A DNA stretch of 64,000 bases from JANMJD01 sp963828405 (GTDB taxonomy: Bacteria; Actinomycetota; Acidimicrobiia; Acidimicrobiales; Ilumatobacteraceae), in NCBI GenBank assembly GCA_963828405.1, contig CAWHEG010000031.1:2046001-2110000 (forward strand). The letters run 5' to 3'. The notes under the pieces were generated by a model, which was given only the letters and a program-made list of their open reading frames with translations, made no database searches and was not told the origin of the DNA. Every line of letters begins with the position of its first letter. The first letter of the stretch is position 1. The translations under genes were made by a program, and so were the position numbers. Positions 17,060 to 26,114 of this stretch are shown here, in pieces.

Positions 17060-19942
17060 ATGAGTGAGACAGGCCTGGCCGGGGCGGCCCGCGGCGCATC
17101 AGAACCGATCCCGCAGCCCGCTGCCCCCGAGGAGGCGGGCGACTCCGGGGCGTCCGCGCATGGGTGGAACCTCGACCTCGACGCATCGATCGACGCCCCG
17201 ACCGGTGCCGATCTGCCCATCGGGGATCTCTACGACGAGGTCGATCTCTGGCCCGTCCACGACGACTCGGTGCCCCCCGCTGCGGGCCCGCAGCCCGGTA
17301 CCGCGCCGACCCGGTGGGGAACGCGGCGGCTGGTCGAGGCCGTGACGACCTTCGCCGTCGTGCTCTTCGTCACCGCCTTCGTCGTGTCCCAACTGCAGCC
17401 CGGCGACATCTTCAGCAGTGCCGTGCCCACCGGTGGCGACATGGGCGCCCACGTCTGGGCGCCCGCCTACCTGCGTGACCACCTGCTGCCCCACGGGCGG
17501 CTGAGCGGTTGGTCGATGGACTGGTACGGCGGGCTCCCGACCTATCGCTTCTACATGCTCCCACCGGCGTTGCTCATCCTGCTGCTCGACACGGTCCTAC
17601 CGTACGGGACGGCGTTCAAGATCATCGCCGTGCTCGGTGTCGTCACGCTGCCGCTGTGCCTGTGGGCGTTCGGCAGGATGGCCAGGCTCCCGTACCCGAT
17701 CCCCGCCCTGTTCGCCGTTGCCGGAGCGATCTACCTGTTCGACGAGACGTTCACGATCCTCGGTGGGAACATCGCCTCGACGATGGCCGGCGAGTTCTCC
17801 TTCTCGATCGCCCTGTCGGTGGCGATGCTCGGTCTCGGGGTCTTCGCCCGGGGGATGGAGACCGGTCGGCATCGCGCCCTGGCGGCCGTCCTCATCGCCC
17901 TCGCCGCCCTCTGCCACGGCATCGTGGTGTTCTTCGTCGCCGGTGGGGCGGTGCTGCTCTGGCTCATCTCGATCGATCGCAAGCGCACCGTCTACTTCGT
18001 CACCTCGAGCGTCACGGCGCTGCTCCTCGCCGCGTTCTGGTTCTTCCCGTTCGTGCTCACCTCGAAGTTCATGACCGACATGAAGTACGAGGGTGCGCCG
18101 ACACCGGGAGGCGAGTGGAACTCGTACTGGAAGATGTTCTTCCCGCACACCGCCGATGTCGATCGGTTCTGGGCGGTGCTCGCCGTCATCGGTTTCGTCG
18201 CCGGGATCGTGCGGCGCAATCGGGTCGTCTCGTTCCTCGGCGTCTACTCCCTGGTGCTCATCGCCGCGGTGTTCCTGGCCAAGGACGGCATCCCGGGCTT
18301 CGGCCTGCTGTGGAACGTCCGCCTGCTCCCGTTCGTCTACCTGCTGCGATACCTGCTGGCGATGGTCGGGATCGTCGAGCTCGCCTGGGGTGCCCAACGG
18401 TTGCTGCACGATCGCAGGGTGGCTCGCCGGGTCGAACGCGCCTACCCCGGTGCGGCCGGGCTCGTGCTCGTCGGCTCCCTGAGCCCGTCCCGGGCGTCGG
18501 CGCGCAAGTTCTTCACGTCGATCGCCGTGCTCGGCGTCGTCGGCGCCTCCGGCCTCGGCTGGTTGTCCTGGCACCTGGGGAAGTTCCCCGGCCAGAAGGA
18601 GGTCTACGTCGCCTCGGGCAAGACGAATGCCGACAAGTACCGCTTCGAATGGCTCGGCATCGACGTCTCGACGTCCGCCAAGAACGGCTTCGTCGACGGC
18701 TGGGCCCGCCACAACTTCACCGGGTACGTCGCCAAAGGCGCCTACGGCGAGTACCGGGCGCTGATCGAGACGATGAAGGGACTCGGCGCCGATCCGGCGC
18801 ACGGCTGCGGTCGGGCGTTGTGGGAGCACACCGGCGGCGAGTACGGCACGCCGATGGCGCTGATGCTGCTGCCGTTCTGGACCGACAGCTGCATCGGCTC
18901 CGAGGAGGGCCTGTTCTTCGAGGCCTCGGCGAGCACTCCCTACCACTTCCTCACCTCGGCGGCGATGTCCGAGAAGGCGTCCAACCCGGTGCGCGGCCTG
19001 ACCTACGAGGACCGCAACGCCGAGCTCGGCGTCCGCTACCTGCAGACCCTCGGGGTCCGCTACTACCTGGCCTTCACTCCGGCCACCGTCGCCCGGGCCG
19101 ACCTCCAAGCCGATCTGATCAAGGTGGCCACGAGCGGACCCTGGCACGTCTACGAGGTGGTCGGCAGCGATCTGGTCACCCCCCTGGCCGTCCGGCCGGT
19201 CGTCGTCAACCCGCGCCCCGGTGACCAGCGCGAGCGCTGGCTCGAGGTCGGCCTGAGCTACTTCCAGCACCCCGAGCGCTGGGCCGCCGTGCCGACGGCC
19301 GACGGGCCCGCCGACTGGCAACGCGTCGACGTCGCCCCCGACGAGGTGGTCGCCCAGCCCAGGGTCGACGTCGTCCACAGCGTCCAGCCGATCCGGTCCC
19401 AACCGCTGCCCGCCGTGGCGGTCAGCGATGTGCGCCTCGGCGACGAGTCGATCTCGTTTCGCGTCGACCAGGTAGGTGTACCGGTGCTCGTCAGGGTGAG
19501 CTACTTCCCCAACTGGCAGGTCTCCGGCGCCGAGGGCCCGTTCCGGGTGGCCCCCAACATGATGGTGGTCGTGCCGACGTCGCAGCAGGTGCGCCTGACG
19601 TTCGGGCGCACGACCATCGACTACGGCTCGTGGGCCGCATCGCTGCTCGGCCTCTTCGGCCTCGTCGTGCTCTGGCGCCGGGGGGCCGTGGTCTACCCGG
19701 ACGGTGCGCCCGACGAGTCCTACCCGGCCGACCCCGACCCGTTCGGACACGACGAGGCGTTCGGCGGGGACGATGCCGATGTTGCCGAGGCGTGGGTGCC
19801 GTTCGACGAACTGCGGGGACGGGCGCTCGACGACGTCGATCTCGATGACGCCGCCTGGCTCGCTTCGTCGTCCCCGTCGACGCTGCGACTGCCCGACCCG
19901 AGTTCGTTCGTCGAGGCCCCGCCACCCGAATCGGGCGGGTAG
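17060..19942 (+). CDS. Large polytopic membrane protein, possibly a GT-C-like enzyme
   Basis: A 960-residue protein with a 90-residue acidic cytoplasmic tail, then about ten hydrophobic segments between residues 95 and 500. A long extracytoplasmic region follows, with one helix near residue 860 and an acidic tail. The first loop holds GGDMGAHVWAPAYLRDHLLP and GWSMDWYGGLPTYRFYMLPP; such Asp-containing loops recall GT-C glycosyltransferases and the '6-pyruvoyl-tetrahydropterin synthase-related' membrane family. A role in surface glycan is inferred from the flanking phosphomannomutase. Start: GAGAGG is 12 bases before this ATG; an in-frame ATG at 17048 directly abuts GAGAGG and is less likely. 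Confidence 0.7.
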   Translation: MSETGLAGAARGASEPIPQPAAPEEAGDSGASAHGWNLDLDASIDAPTGADLPIGDLYDEVDLWPVHDDSVPPAAGPQPGTAPTRWGTRRLVEAVTTFAVVLFVTAFVVSQLQPGDIFSSAVPTGGDMGAHVWAPAYLRDHLLPHGRLSGWSMDWYGGLPTYRFYMLPPALLILLLDTVLPYGTAFKIIAVLGVVTLPLCLWAFGRMARLPYPIPALFAVAGAIYLFDETFTILGGNIASTMAGEFSFSIALSVAMLGLGVFARGMETGRHRALAAVLIALAALCHGIVVFFVAGGAVLLWLISIDRKRTVYFVTSSVTALLLAAFWFFPFVLTSKFMTDMKYEGAPTPGGEWNSYWKMFFPHTADVDRFWAVLAVIGFVAGIVRRNRVVSFLGVYSLVLIAAVFLAKDGIPGFGLLWNVRLLPFVYLLRYLLAMVGIVELAWGAQRLLHDRRVARRVERAYPGAAGLVLVGSLSPSRASARKFFTSIAVLGVVGASGLGWLSWHLGKFPGQKEVYVASGKTNADKYRFEWLGIDVSTSAKNGFVDGWARHNFTGYVAKGAYGEYRALIETMKGLGADPAHGCGRALWEHTGGEYGTPMALMLLPFWTDSCIGSEEGLFFEASASTPYHFLTSAAMSEKASNPVRGLTYEDRNAELGVRYLQTLGVRYYLAFTPATVARADLQADLIKVATSGPWHVYEVVGSDLVTPLAVRPVVVNPRPGDQRERWLEVGLSYFQHPERWAAVPTADGPADWQRVDVAPDEVVAQPRVDVVHSVQPIRSQPLPAVAVSDVRLGDESISFRVDQVGVPVLVRVSYFPNWQVSGAEGPFRVAPNMMVVVPTSQQVRLTFGRTTIDYGSWAASLLGLFGLVVLWRRGAVVYPDGAPDESYPADPDPFGHDEAFGGDDADVAEAWVPFDELRGRALDDVDLDDAAWLASSSPSTLRLPDPSSFVEAPPPESGG

Positions 19943-19945
19943 GGT
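19940..19945 (+). promoter_or_regulatory. -10 hexamer (TAGGGT) beginning in the previous stop codon
   Basis: The TAG stop of the membrane-protein gene is the first half of TAGGGT; the next start follows 10 bases later. Confidence 0.5.
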
Positions 19946-19955
19946 GATTTCCCGC

Positions 19956-21308
19956 ATGTCCGAACTCGATCTCATCGTCAAGGCCTACGACATTCGAGGC
20001 ACGGTCCCCGATCAGCTGCATCCCGGGCTCGCCCGGGCCCTGGGCGTGGGTTTCGCCCGCTTCGCCGGGGCCGACAAGGTGCTCATCGGCCGTGACATGC
20101 GCCCGTCGGGAGTCGAGCTCGCCGAGGCCTTCGCCGACGGGGTGCGGTCCCAGGGCGTGGATGTGATCCGTCTCGGCCTGGCCTCGACGGACATGGTCTA
20201 CTTCGCCGCCGGGAAGTTCGACGCCCCGGGCGCGATGTTCACCGCCTCCCACAACCCGGCGCAGTACAACGGCATCAAGCTCTGCCTGTCGGGCGCCCGT
20301 GCAGTCGGGGCCGACTCCGGGCTCGCCGACATCAAGGTCACCGCCCAGAGCGTGCTCGACGGGCACGGCCCGGCCGACGCCCGCCGCCCTGGGACGATCG
20401 GCGACCTCGACCTGGTCGATGCCTTCGCCGAGCACGTCGTGTCGTTCATCGACGTCGGTGCGCTCCGTCCCCTGCGGGTCGTCGCCGACATGGCCAACGG
20501 GATGGGCGGCTATGTGGTGCCGCGGATCTTCGAGCGCCTCGGCAAGATCGACCTCGAGGTGATGTACGGCGAACTCGACGGCACGTTCCCGAACCACCCC
20601 GCCGATCCGATCCAGCCCGAGAACCAGCGTGACCTGCGGGCCCGTGTCCTGTCGGGCGGCTTCGACCTCGGTCTCGCCTTCGACGGCGACGCCGACCGCG
20701 TCTTCGTGGTCGACGAGACGGGCCGGGGGCTGTCGGGATCGACGACCACGGCACTGCTCGCCGCCAACATCCTCGACCGTCACCCCGGCGCGACGGTGCT
20801 CCACAACCTGATCTGCTCGCGCGCCGTGCCCGAGGTGATCCGCGAGCACGGCGGCGTGCCGTTCCGCACCAAGGTGGGTCACTCCTACATCAAGCAGATC
20901 ATGGTCGAGACCGGCGCGGTGTTCGGCGGTGAGCACTCGGCGCACTACTACTTCCTCGACAACTATCGGGCCGACTCCGGCGTGATCGCCAGCATGTTCG
21001 TGCTCGCCGAGTTGAGCAGGTCCGACGCGCCGCTGTCCGAGGTCCGCAAGCCCTACGAGCGGTACGCCGCCAGCGGCGAGATCAACACTGTGGTCGGCGA
21101 TCCGCTCGGGGTCATCGAACGTGTCGCCGCCGCCTTCGCCGGCGAGGAGCAGGACCGGCTCGACGGACTCACCGTCGACTGTGGCCCGTGGTGGTTCAAC
21201 CTGCGCGCCTCGAACACCGAGCCCCTGCTCCGCCTCAACCTCGAGGCGCCGACCGCCGACGAATGCGCCGAGCACGTGGCACGCGTCGTCTCGCTCATCG
21301 CCGAGTGA
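19956..21308 (+). CDS. manB: Phosphomannomutase/phosphoglucomutase
   Basis: A 450-residue alpha-D-phosphohexomutase. Four domain signatures appear in order: AYDIRGTVPDQ (N-terminus), TASHNPAQYNGIK with the phosphoserine (about residue 95), DGDADR metal loop (about 245), GGEHSAHYYF sugar loop (about 325; the common form is GEHSGH) and SNTEPLLR phosphate loop (about 420). It interconverts mannose-6-P and mannose-1-P, feeding GDP-mannose for gmd and mannosyl glycans. The start ATG follows TAGGGT by 10 bases. The order manB - Trm112 - ahcY is conserved in actinobacteria. Confidence 0.94.
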   Translation: MSELDLIVKAYDIRGTVPDQLHPGLARALGVGFARFAGADKVLIGRDMRPSGVELAEAFADGVRSQGVDVIRLGLASTDMVYFAAGKFDAPGAMFTASHNPAQYNGIKLCLSGARAVGADSGLADIKVTAQSVLDGHGPADARRPGTIGDLDLVDAFAEHVVSFIDVGALRPLRVVADMANGMGGYVVPRIFERLGKIDLEVMYGELDGTFPNHPADPIQPENQRDLRARVLSGGFDLGLAFDGDADRVFVVDETGRGLSGSTTTALLAANILDRHPGATVLHNLICSRAVPEVIREHGGVPFRTKVGHSYIKQIMVETGAVFGGEHSAHYYFLDNYRADSGVIASMFVLAELSRSDAPLSEVRKPYERYAASGEINTVVGDPLGVIERVAAAFAGEEQDRLDGLTVDCGPWWFNLRASNTEPLLRLNLEAPTADECAEHVARVVSLIAE

Positions 21309-21321
21309 CCGAAAGGGAACC

Positions 21322-21558
21322 ATGCCGCTCGACACCCGTCTCCTCGAGATCCTCGCCTGCCCGCAGGACAAGGGTCCGCTGTACTACCTCGGCGACGACG
21401 AGGGGCTGTACAACCCGAGGCTGCACCGGCGGTACACGATCCGCGACGGCATTCCGATCATGCTGATCGACGAGGCCGAGACGGTGACCGACGCGGAGCA
21501 TGAGCGGCTGATGCAGCGAGTGGCCGACGAAGGCCTCGTGCCGACCTTTTCCGGCTGA
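21322..21558 (+). CDS. Trm112-family protein
   Basis: A 78-residue protein: LLEILACPQDKGPLYYL followed by YNPRLHRRYTIRDGIPIML. This matches the Trm112/YcaR family, small proteins that in eukaryotes activate methyltransferases; bacterial members are of unclear role. The usual Trm112 zinc site has more cysteines; only one is present here. AAGGGA precedes the ATG. It lies 13 bases after manB, so co-transcription is likely. Confidence 0.88.
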   Translation: MPLDTRLLEILACPQDKGPLYYLGDDEGLYNPRLHRRYTIRDGIPIMLIDEAETVTDAEHERLMQRVADEGLVPTFSG

Positions 21559-21571
21559 AGTCTTGGTATAT

Positions 21572-21587
21572 GTTACGATCCGGTAAC
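21572..21587. promoter_or_regulatory. Inverted repeat GTTAC-N6-GTAAC overlapping a -10 (TACGAT)
   Basis: GTTAC and GTAAC flank 6 bases; TACGAT (21574-21579) lies inside. The position, 25-40 bases before the repeat-protein start, suits an operator. Confidence 0.4.
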
Positions 21588-21611
21588 GAAATCGGCGTAT
21601 GGAGGGTGATC

Positions 21612-23000
21612 GTGGGAGCAGCAACCCGGTTGTGGCGTTTGGTCGTGGCGGGCAGCGCACTGGCCGGCGCGACGACGGTCGGCCTCGGGCTCGGACCGCT
21701 CGGCGCGCCGAGCGCCTATGCGGTGCTCGGCGCAGGCGGTGAGTACCACCCCGTCGTGCCGACCCGCATCCTCGACACGAGAGTGGCCGCCAGCCAGGTC
21801 ACCGGCGCCAAGGGCTTCGGCGACGCCAACGCCTTCGACGTCCGGATCGTGGGGGCGACGGGCATCGGCGGTGGCGCGACGATCATCCCGGGTTCCGATG
21901 TGCTCGCCGTGGTCGCCAACATCAGCGTGAGCGGCTCCGACCGCTCGGGCTACCTGACGGCTTTCCCCACCAACATCACCCGTCCCGACGCGTCGAACGT
22001 CAACTTCAAGGCGGGCGAGAACGTGCCCAACCTCGCCGTGCTGCGGCCCGGCACCGACGGCAAGGTGCGCATCGTGCTCGCCGGTGACACGCTGGCCACG
22101 GGCGGCGTCGCCCACGTGCTGATCGACGTGGTCGGCTGGTTCTCCACCTCGACGTCCAACGACCGCGGTTCACGCCTGGTGTCGCTGGCGCCTGGGCGAA
22201 TCCTCGATACGCGCTCCGGCGTCGGGCGCGCCGGAGCCGTCACCGACGGGCAGTCGTTCAAGCTCAAGATCCGGGGTGCCGACGCTGTCGGCCCGCCTCG
22301 CCCCGGCTACATCCCCAACGATCTCACGGTGGTCGGGGTGATCCTGAACCTCACGGCCACCGGGCCGACGGCCAACACGTTCGTCTCCGTCCAACCCGAC
22401 GACTTCGCCGGTTTCCCGACGACCTCGAGCCTCAACCTGGCAGCCGGTCAGACCAAGGCGAACCTGGTGATGGTGCCCATCGGCGCCGACGGATCGATCC
22501 GGCTGTTCAACGAGAAGGGAGCCGTGCACCTGATCGCCGACGTGGTCGGCTACTTCCGTGCCGGCGTGAACGACGAGACCCGGGCCGGGCGCGTCGTGCC
22601 CCTCGACCGGCCGTTCCGCGCCTTCGACACCCGTCAGCCCGCCTACGGCAGCGCCAAGCTCGGCTCGGGCCAGGAGGAGACGTGGAACTTCAACGCCTTC
22701 ATCCAATCCGTCCAGGTCGGAGGTGTGTGGGTGGGGGAGCAGGACTCGTTGATCATGAACCTCACGGCCACCGATCTGTCGTTCCCGTATCCCGTGGCTC
22801 GCACCGACTCCTTCCTGTCGTTGCACCCGGCCGGCACGGCGCTCCCCGACTCGAGCAACCTCAACTTCCTGCCGGGACAGTCCGTGCCCAATCTGGCCGT
22901 CGCCAGGCTTTCGACCGACAACAAGCTGCTGGCCTACAACGACAACGGCTTCGTGCACTACATCGGCGATGTCGCCGCCGTGGTGCTGGAGGACGCCTGA
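21612..23000 (+). CDS. Secreted protein made of three R-I-L-D-T-R-type repeats
   Basis: A 462-residue protein. The start is the GTG 6 bases after GGAGG; it opens with a signal peptide (WRLVVAGSALAGATTVGLG, cleavage probably after APSAYA). The mature part is three modules of about 140 residues starting at PTRILDTR (about 50), GRILDTRSG (about 195) and FRAFDTRQ (about 335). Each carries a later SNLNF/SSLNL strand and ends in [VI]xDVVG[WY]F or a decayed form. No catalytic motif is seen. The same module ends the SpoIID-type protein at 4901. It likely binds or decorates the cell surface. Function unknown. Confidence 0.72.
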   Translation: MGAATRLWRLVVAGSALAGATTVGLGLGPLGAPSAYAVLGAGGEYHPVVPTRILDTRVAASQVTGAKGFGDANAFDVRIVGATGIGGGATIIPGSDVLAVVANISVSGSDRSGYLTAFPTNITRPDASNVNFKAGENVPNLAVLRPGTDGKVRIVLAGDTLATGGVAHVLIDVVGWFSTSTSNDRGSRLVSLAPGRILDTRSGVGRAGAVTDGQSFKLKIRGADAVGPPRPGYIPNDLTVVGVILNLTATGPTANTFVSVQPDDFAGFPTTSSLNLAAGQTKANLVMVPIGADGSIRLFNEKGAVHLIADVVGYFRAGVNDETRAGRVVPLDRPFRAFDTRQPAYGSAKLGSGQEETWNFNAFIQSVQVGGVWVGEQDSLIMNLTATDLSFPYPVARTDSFLSLHPAGTALPDSSNLNFLPGQSVPNLAVARLSTDNKLLAYNDNGFVHYIGDVAAVVLEDA

Positions 23001-23014
23001 TCGGCTCGCCGCTC

Positions 23015-23051
23015 CGGGGGTCTGCGCGTCGCATCGACGCGGAGACCCCCG
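23015..23051 (+). terminator. Strong hairpin terminator after the repeat-protein gene
   Basis: A 16-bp stem with one mismatch (arms beginning CGGGGGTC and ending GACCCCCG) around a GCATC loop, 15 bases after the stop codon. No U tract follows. Confidence 0.6.
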
Positions 23052-23057
23052 TACACT
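23052..23057 (+). promoter_or_regulatory. -10 hexamer (TACACT) of ahcY
   Basis: Directly abuts the upstream hairpin. It leaves a leader of about 75-80 bases before the ATG, which has GGAGG 6 bases upstream. Confidence 0.45.
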
Positions 23058-23140
23058 GAGTCGTCGGGCTGATCACGACCCGGAGCCAGCAGGCCCCAGC
23101 CCACGACCCAACCCCATACGTTGTTTCGTGGAGGATCAAC

Positions 23141-24607
23141 ATGTCTTCGTCTCTCGCCACGCGCAAGGATTTCCGCGTCGCCGACCTGTCCATGGCCCCG
23201 TTCGGCCGCAAGGAGATCCATCTCGCCGAACACGAGATGCCCGGCCTGCGGGCCCTGCGCAAGGAGTACGGACCGTCCAAGCCGCTGGCCGGCGCCCGCA
23301 TCTCGGGTTCGCTGCACATGACCGTCCAGACCGCCGTCCTGATCGAGACGCTCGTCGAACTGGGCGCCGAGGTCCGCTGGGCGTCGTGCAACATCTTCTC
23401 GACGCAGGATCACGCCGCGGCCGCCGTGGCCGTCGGCCCAAACGGAACCGTCGAGAACCCCGCCGGTGTCCCGGTGTTCGCCTGGAAGGGCGAGACGCTC
23501 GAGGAGTACTGGTGGTGCACCGAGCAGATGATGACGTGGCCCGACGCGGCAAACGGTGAGCAGCAGGGTCCGAACATGATCCTCGACGACGGCGGGGACG
23601 CCACACTGCTGCTGCACAAGGGCGTCGAGTTCGAGAAGGCCGGCGCCGTGCCCGACCCGACCTCGGCGTCGAACCCCGAGTTCGCCATCGTGCTCGGCCT
23701 GCTGCAGCGCTCGCTGCGGGTCGAGCCGCAGAAGTGGACGCGGATGGCCGCCGGGATCAAGGGCGTGACCGAGGAGACGACCACCGGCGTGATGCGTCTG
23801 TACAAGATGCACGAGCGGGGCGAGTTGCTTTTCCCGGCGATCAACGTCAACGATTCGGTGACGAAGTCGAAGTTCGACAACCTCTACGGCTGTCGCCACT
23901 CGCTGGTCGACGCCATCTGCCGCGCCACCGACGTGATGCTCGCCGGCAAGGTCGCCGTCGTCGCCGGCTACGGCGACGTGGGCAAGGGCTGCGCCCAGGC
24001 GCTCAAGGGTCAGGGTTGCCGGGTGATCGTCACCGAGGTCGACCCGATCAACGCCCTGCAGGCGGCGATGGAGGGCTACCAGGTGACGGTGATCGAGGAC
24101 GTGGTCGACACGGCCGACATCTTCGTCTCGGCGACCGGCAACGACCACGTGGTGACCGTCGATCACATGCACCGGATGAAGCACAACGCGATCGTCTGCA
24201 ACATCGGCCACTTCGACTCCGAGATCGACATGGCCGGTCTGGCCCGTTCGGGAGCGACCCGTGACGAGCTCAAGCCCGGCACCGACCTGTGGAGCTTCCC
24301 CGACGGGCACTCCGTGATCGTGCTCGCCGAGGGCCGGCTGGTGAACCTCGGGTGTGCCACGGGCCATCCCAGCTTCGTGATGAGTTGCTCGTTCTCCAAT
24401 CAGGTGATCGCCCAGATCGAGTTGTTCAACAACCCGGAGAACTACCCGCTGGGCGTGCACGTGCTGCCCAAGCGCCTCGACGAGAAGGTCGCCAGGCTGC
24501 ACCTCGGAGCGCTCGGCGTGAAGCTCACCCGGCTCACCGACGAGCAGGCCGAGTACCTCGGCGTCGACCCGTCCGGCCCGTTCAAGTCGGACCACTACCG
24601 CTACTGA
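23141..24607 (+). CDS. ahcY: Adenosylhomocysteinase
   Basis: A 488-residue enzyme that hydrolyses S-adenosylhomocysteine to adenosine and homocysteine, using bound NAD. Visible signatures: SGSLHMTVQTAVLIETL, the substrate-site STQDHAAAA, the NAD loop AGYGDVGKGCAQAL, and the C-terminal HYRY that closes the site. Length fits the actinobacterial type with its insertion near residue 150. A good GGAGG precedes the ATG. It recycles the product of methyltransferases; the homocysteine made is the substrate of MetH at 31201-34899. Confidence 0.97.
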   Translation: MSSSLATRKDFRVADLSMAPFGRKEIHLAEHEMPGLRALRKEYGPSKPLAGARISGSLHMTVQTAVLIETLVELGAEVRWASCNIFSTQDHAAAAVAVGPNGTVENPAGVPVFAWKGETLEEYWWCTEQMMTWPDAANGEQQGPNMILDDGGDATLLLHKGVEFEKAGAVPDPTSASNPEFAIVLGLLQRSLRVEPQKWTRMAAGIKGVTEETTTGVMRLYKMHERGELLFPAINVNDSVTKSKFDNLYGCRHSLVDAICRATDVMLAGKVAVVAGYGDVGKGCAQALKGQGCRVIVTEVDPINALQAAMEGYQVTVIEDVVDTADIFVSATGNDHVVTVDHMHRMKHNAIVCNIGHFDSEIDMAGLARSGATRDELKPGTDLWSFPDGHSVIVLAEGRLVNLGCATGHPSFVMSCSFSNQVIAQIELFNNPENYPLGVHVLPKRLDEKVARLHLGALGVKLTRLTDEQAEYLGVDPSGPFKSDHYRY

Positions 24608-24612
24608 CGGGT

Positions 24613-24648
24613 TCGTCCGTGCAACCCGACGCCGGGTTGCACGGACGA
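24613..24648. terminator. Perfect 16-bp stem terminator between convergent genes
   Basis: TCGTCCGTGCAACCCG, a 4-base loop ACGC, then its exact reverse complement, between the ahcY stop and the 3' end of the convergent gene. It can act in both directions. Confidence 0.8.
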
Positions 24649-24653
24649 TTCGC

Positions 24654-26114
24654 TCAGCTTCGAGACAACGTGACCGGTGGTAGGTCCGCCTGTCCGTCGT
24701 CGGTCGTGAGCCGCGCCGAAATGACTGTCGAGCAGGTTGTGGTTCGGTGGGTTGGCGTTGTGGCGCCGCAGTTCAGTGGGCCGGCCGCGAACGGCAACTC
24801 GGTCACTGAGTTGAGGGCACCCAATACCTCATCGGGATCGGTCGGGAGCTGGCCGAGCCGATTGATCGACGCGATCCCCGCGAGAAGCTCGCCAACGATC
24901 GATCTGGTCACCCGCCCCTCATCGCCGAGGGACTTCGACAGCGTCACGATGGCCCGATCGATGTCTGTCGGCGACTCCTCCTCGGGCCGCGACGCAATGA
25001 TCGACGCCGTTCCTTCGTCCATTGGACCACACCCGATGGAGACGACGATCGGCCTGACTCCCGCGAGTTCGAACGCCGTTGGCGCCCTGTCGCAACTGTG
25101 ACCCGACACGACCGCCACGGGAGCCTCGCGGCCGACCTTCTCGGTGATCGATGCGGCGAGCTCGGTGGCGAAGGTTCCCTCGATCTCCACCAGCTCGACT
25201 CGGTTGGCGATGTCGGCGGGGATGTCGTCGATCGTGGGCTCGCCCGGATCGTCGGAGCGTTCCGCCAGGACGAGAATCCTCCGCGTCCCGTCGCCCGTGA
25301 ACAGCGAGTCGGCGAACTTGAATCCGGCGACGAATCGATCGACCGTCGTCGGTCGGTACGTCAGTACCCCTTCGTTGCTGAAGCCATCCAGGCCCATCAC
25401 GGGTTTGCGGAGGGCCAGATCCGCGATGAACTCCTGTGTGCAGTGGCAGTCGGCGAGTACGAACGGCATCGAGTCGTCGCCGGCGAACGACTCGGCACAG
25501 CCGGTCGGGTCGGCCTCGACGTCGCAGGGTACGAGCTCGAGCGGCCGCCCGGTCAGCCCGCCGAACCGATCGTTGACCAGCCTGATCCAGGGAGCGAGGT
25601 TGTTCGCCAACTCACCCGTCGTCGCCACGCCGAGCCGGATGGGATCGCCGGTCGCCGTCCCGTCCGCACCGAGAAAGGCGGTCATCCGCTCGGCCGCGGC
25701 GGCCTCATCGAGTTGCTCCACCGGAGCTGTCGGCAGGGGTACCGGAGGCTTGGCTAGGGCGAGCGTGGGTTCGACGGTGGGGGTGCTGGTGGTGACCGCT
25801 GTCGGACTCGTCGGATCATCGGAGGTCGTCGGACTGCTCGTTGGTTCCGTGACCCCCGTGACGTCGAGTCGATCGGAGGGGCCTCCCCGGAGGAGCGCCG
25901 TTCCGCCGATCGCCAGCACGCCGACCAGGGCCGCGGCCGTCGCCAGCCGAGCCGTCTGCGTCCTTCGTCCGGTTCGCACGGCCGCCTCGAGCCGTCGTTC
26001 ATCGGGAGCAAGGCGGACGGATGACGCCGAGCGCCGTGCCAGCTCGTCGATCGAGCGCTCGATCTCGTCGGGCGGGGAGGCGTCATCGGCGTGGGGTCGG
26101 GTGTCGTCACTCAT
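24654..26114 (-). CDS. Membrane-anchored periplasmic-binding-protein-like partner of an ECF sigma factor
   Basis: A 486-residue protein. Residues 1-55 are acidic then basic and cytoplasmic; one transmembrane helix follows (LATAAALVGVLAIGGTALL, about 57-76). A Thr/Ser/Pro-rich linker reaches about residue 125, then an extracytoplasmic domain resembles type-1 periplasmic binding proteins: IRLGVATTGELANNLAPWI and FGGLTGRPLELVPCDVEADP, with FVLADCHCTQEFIADLALR. Six or more cysteines may form disulfides. Its ATG overlaps the sigma factor stop (ATGA), the usual place of an anti-sigma factor, and the N-terminal IERSIDELARR segment could contact sigma. No zinc HxxxCxxC motif is present. Role as a ligand-sensing anti-sigma factor is inference. 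Confidence 0.65.
   Translation of the reverse strand: MSDDTRPHADDASPPDEIERSIDELARRSASSVRLAPDERRLEAAVRTGRRTQTARLATAAALVGVLAIGGTALLRGGPSDRLDVTGVTEPTSSPTTSDDPTSPTAVTTSTPTVEPTLALAKPPVPLPTAPVEQLDEAAAAERMTAFLGADGTATGDPIRLGVATTGELANNLAPWIRLVNDRFGGLTGRPLELVPCDVEADPTGCAESFAGDDSMPFVLADCHCTQEFIADLALRKPVMGLDGFSNEGVLTYRPTTVDRFVAGFKFADSLFTGDGTRRILVLAERSDDPGEPTIDDIPADIANRVELVEIEGTFATELAASITEKVGREAPVAVVSGHSCDRAPTAFELAGVRPIVVSIGCGPMDEGTASIIASRPEEESPTDIDRAIVTLSKSLGDEGRVTRSIVGELLAGIASINRLGQLPTDPDEVLGALNSVTELPFAAGPLNCGATTPTHRTTTCSTVISARLTTDDGQADLPPVTLSRS

Noticed and set aside
17597..19981. 794-codon open frame opposite the large membrane protein
   Set aside because: Shadow frame caused by high GC; the opposite strand has clear transmembrane segments.
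23058..23140. SAH or SAM riboswitch in the ahcY leader
   Set aside because: The 80-base leader lacks the conserved cores I know for these riboswitches; only short local pairings are seen. A covariance-model search (Rfam SAH, SAM-IV) would decide.
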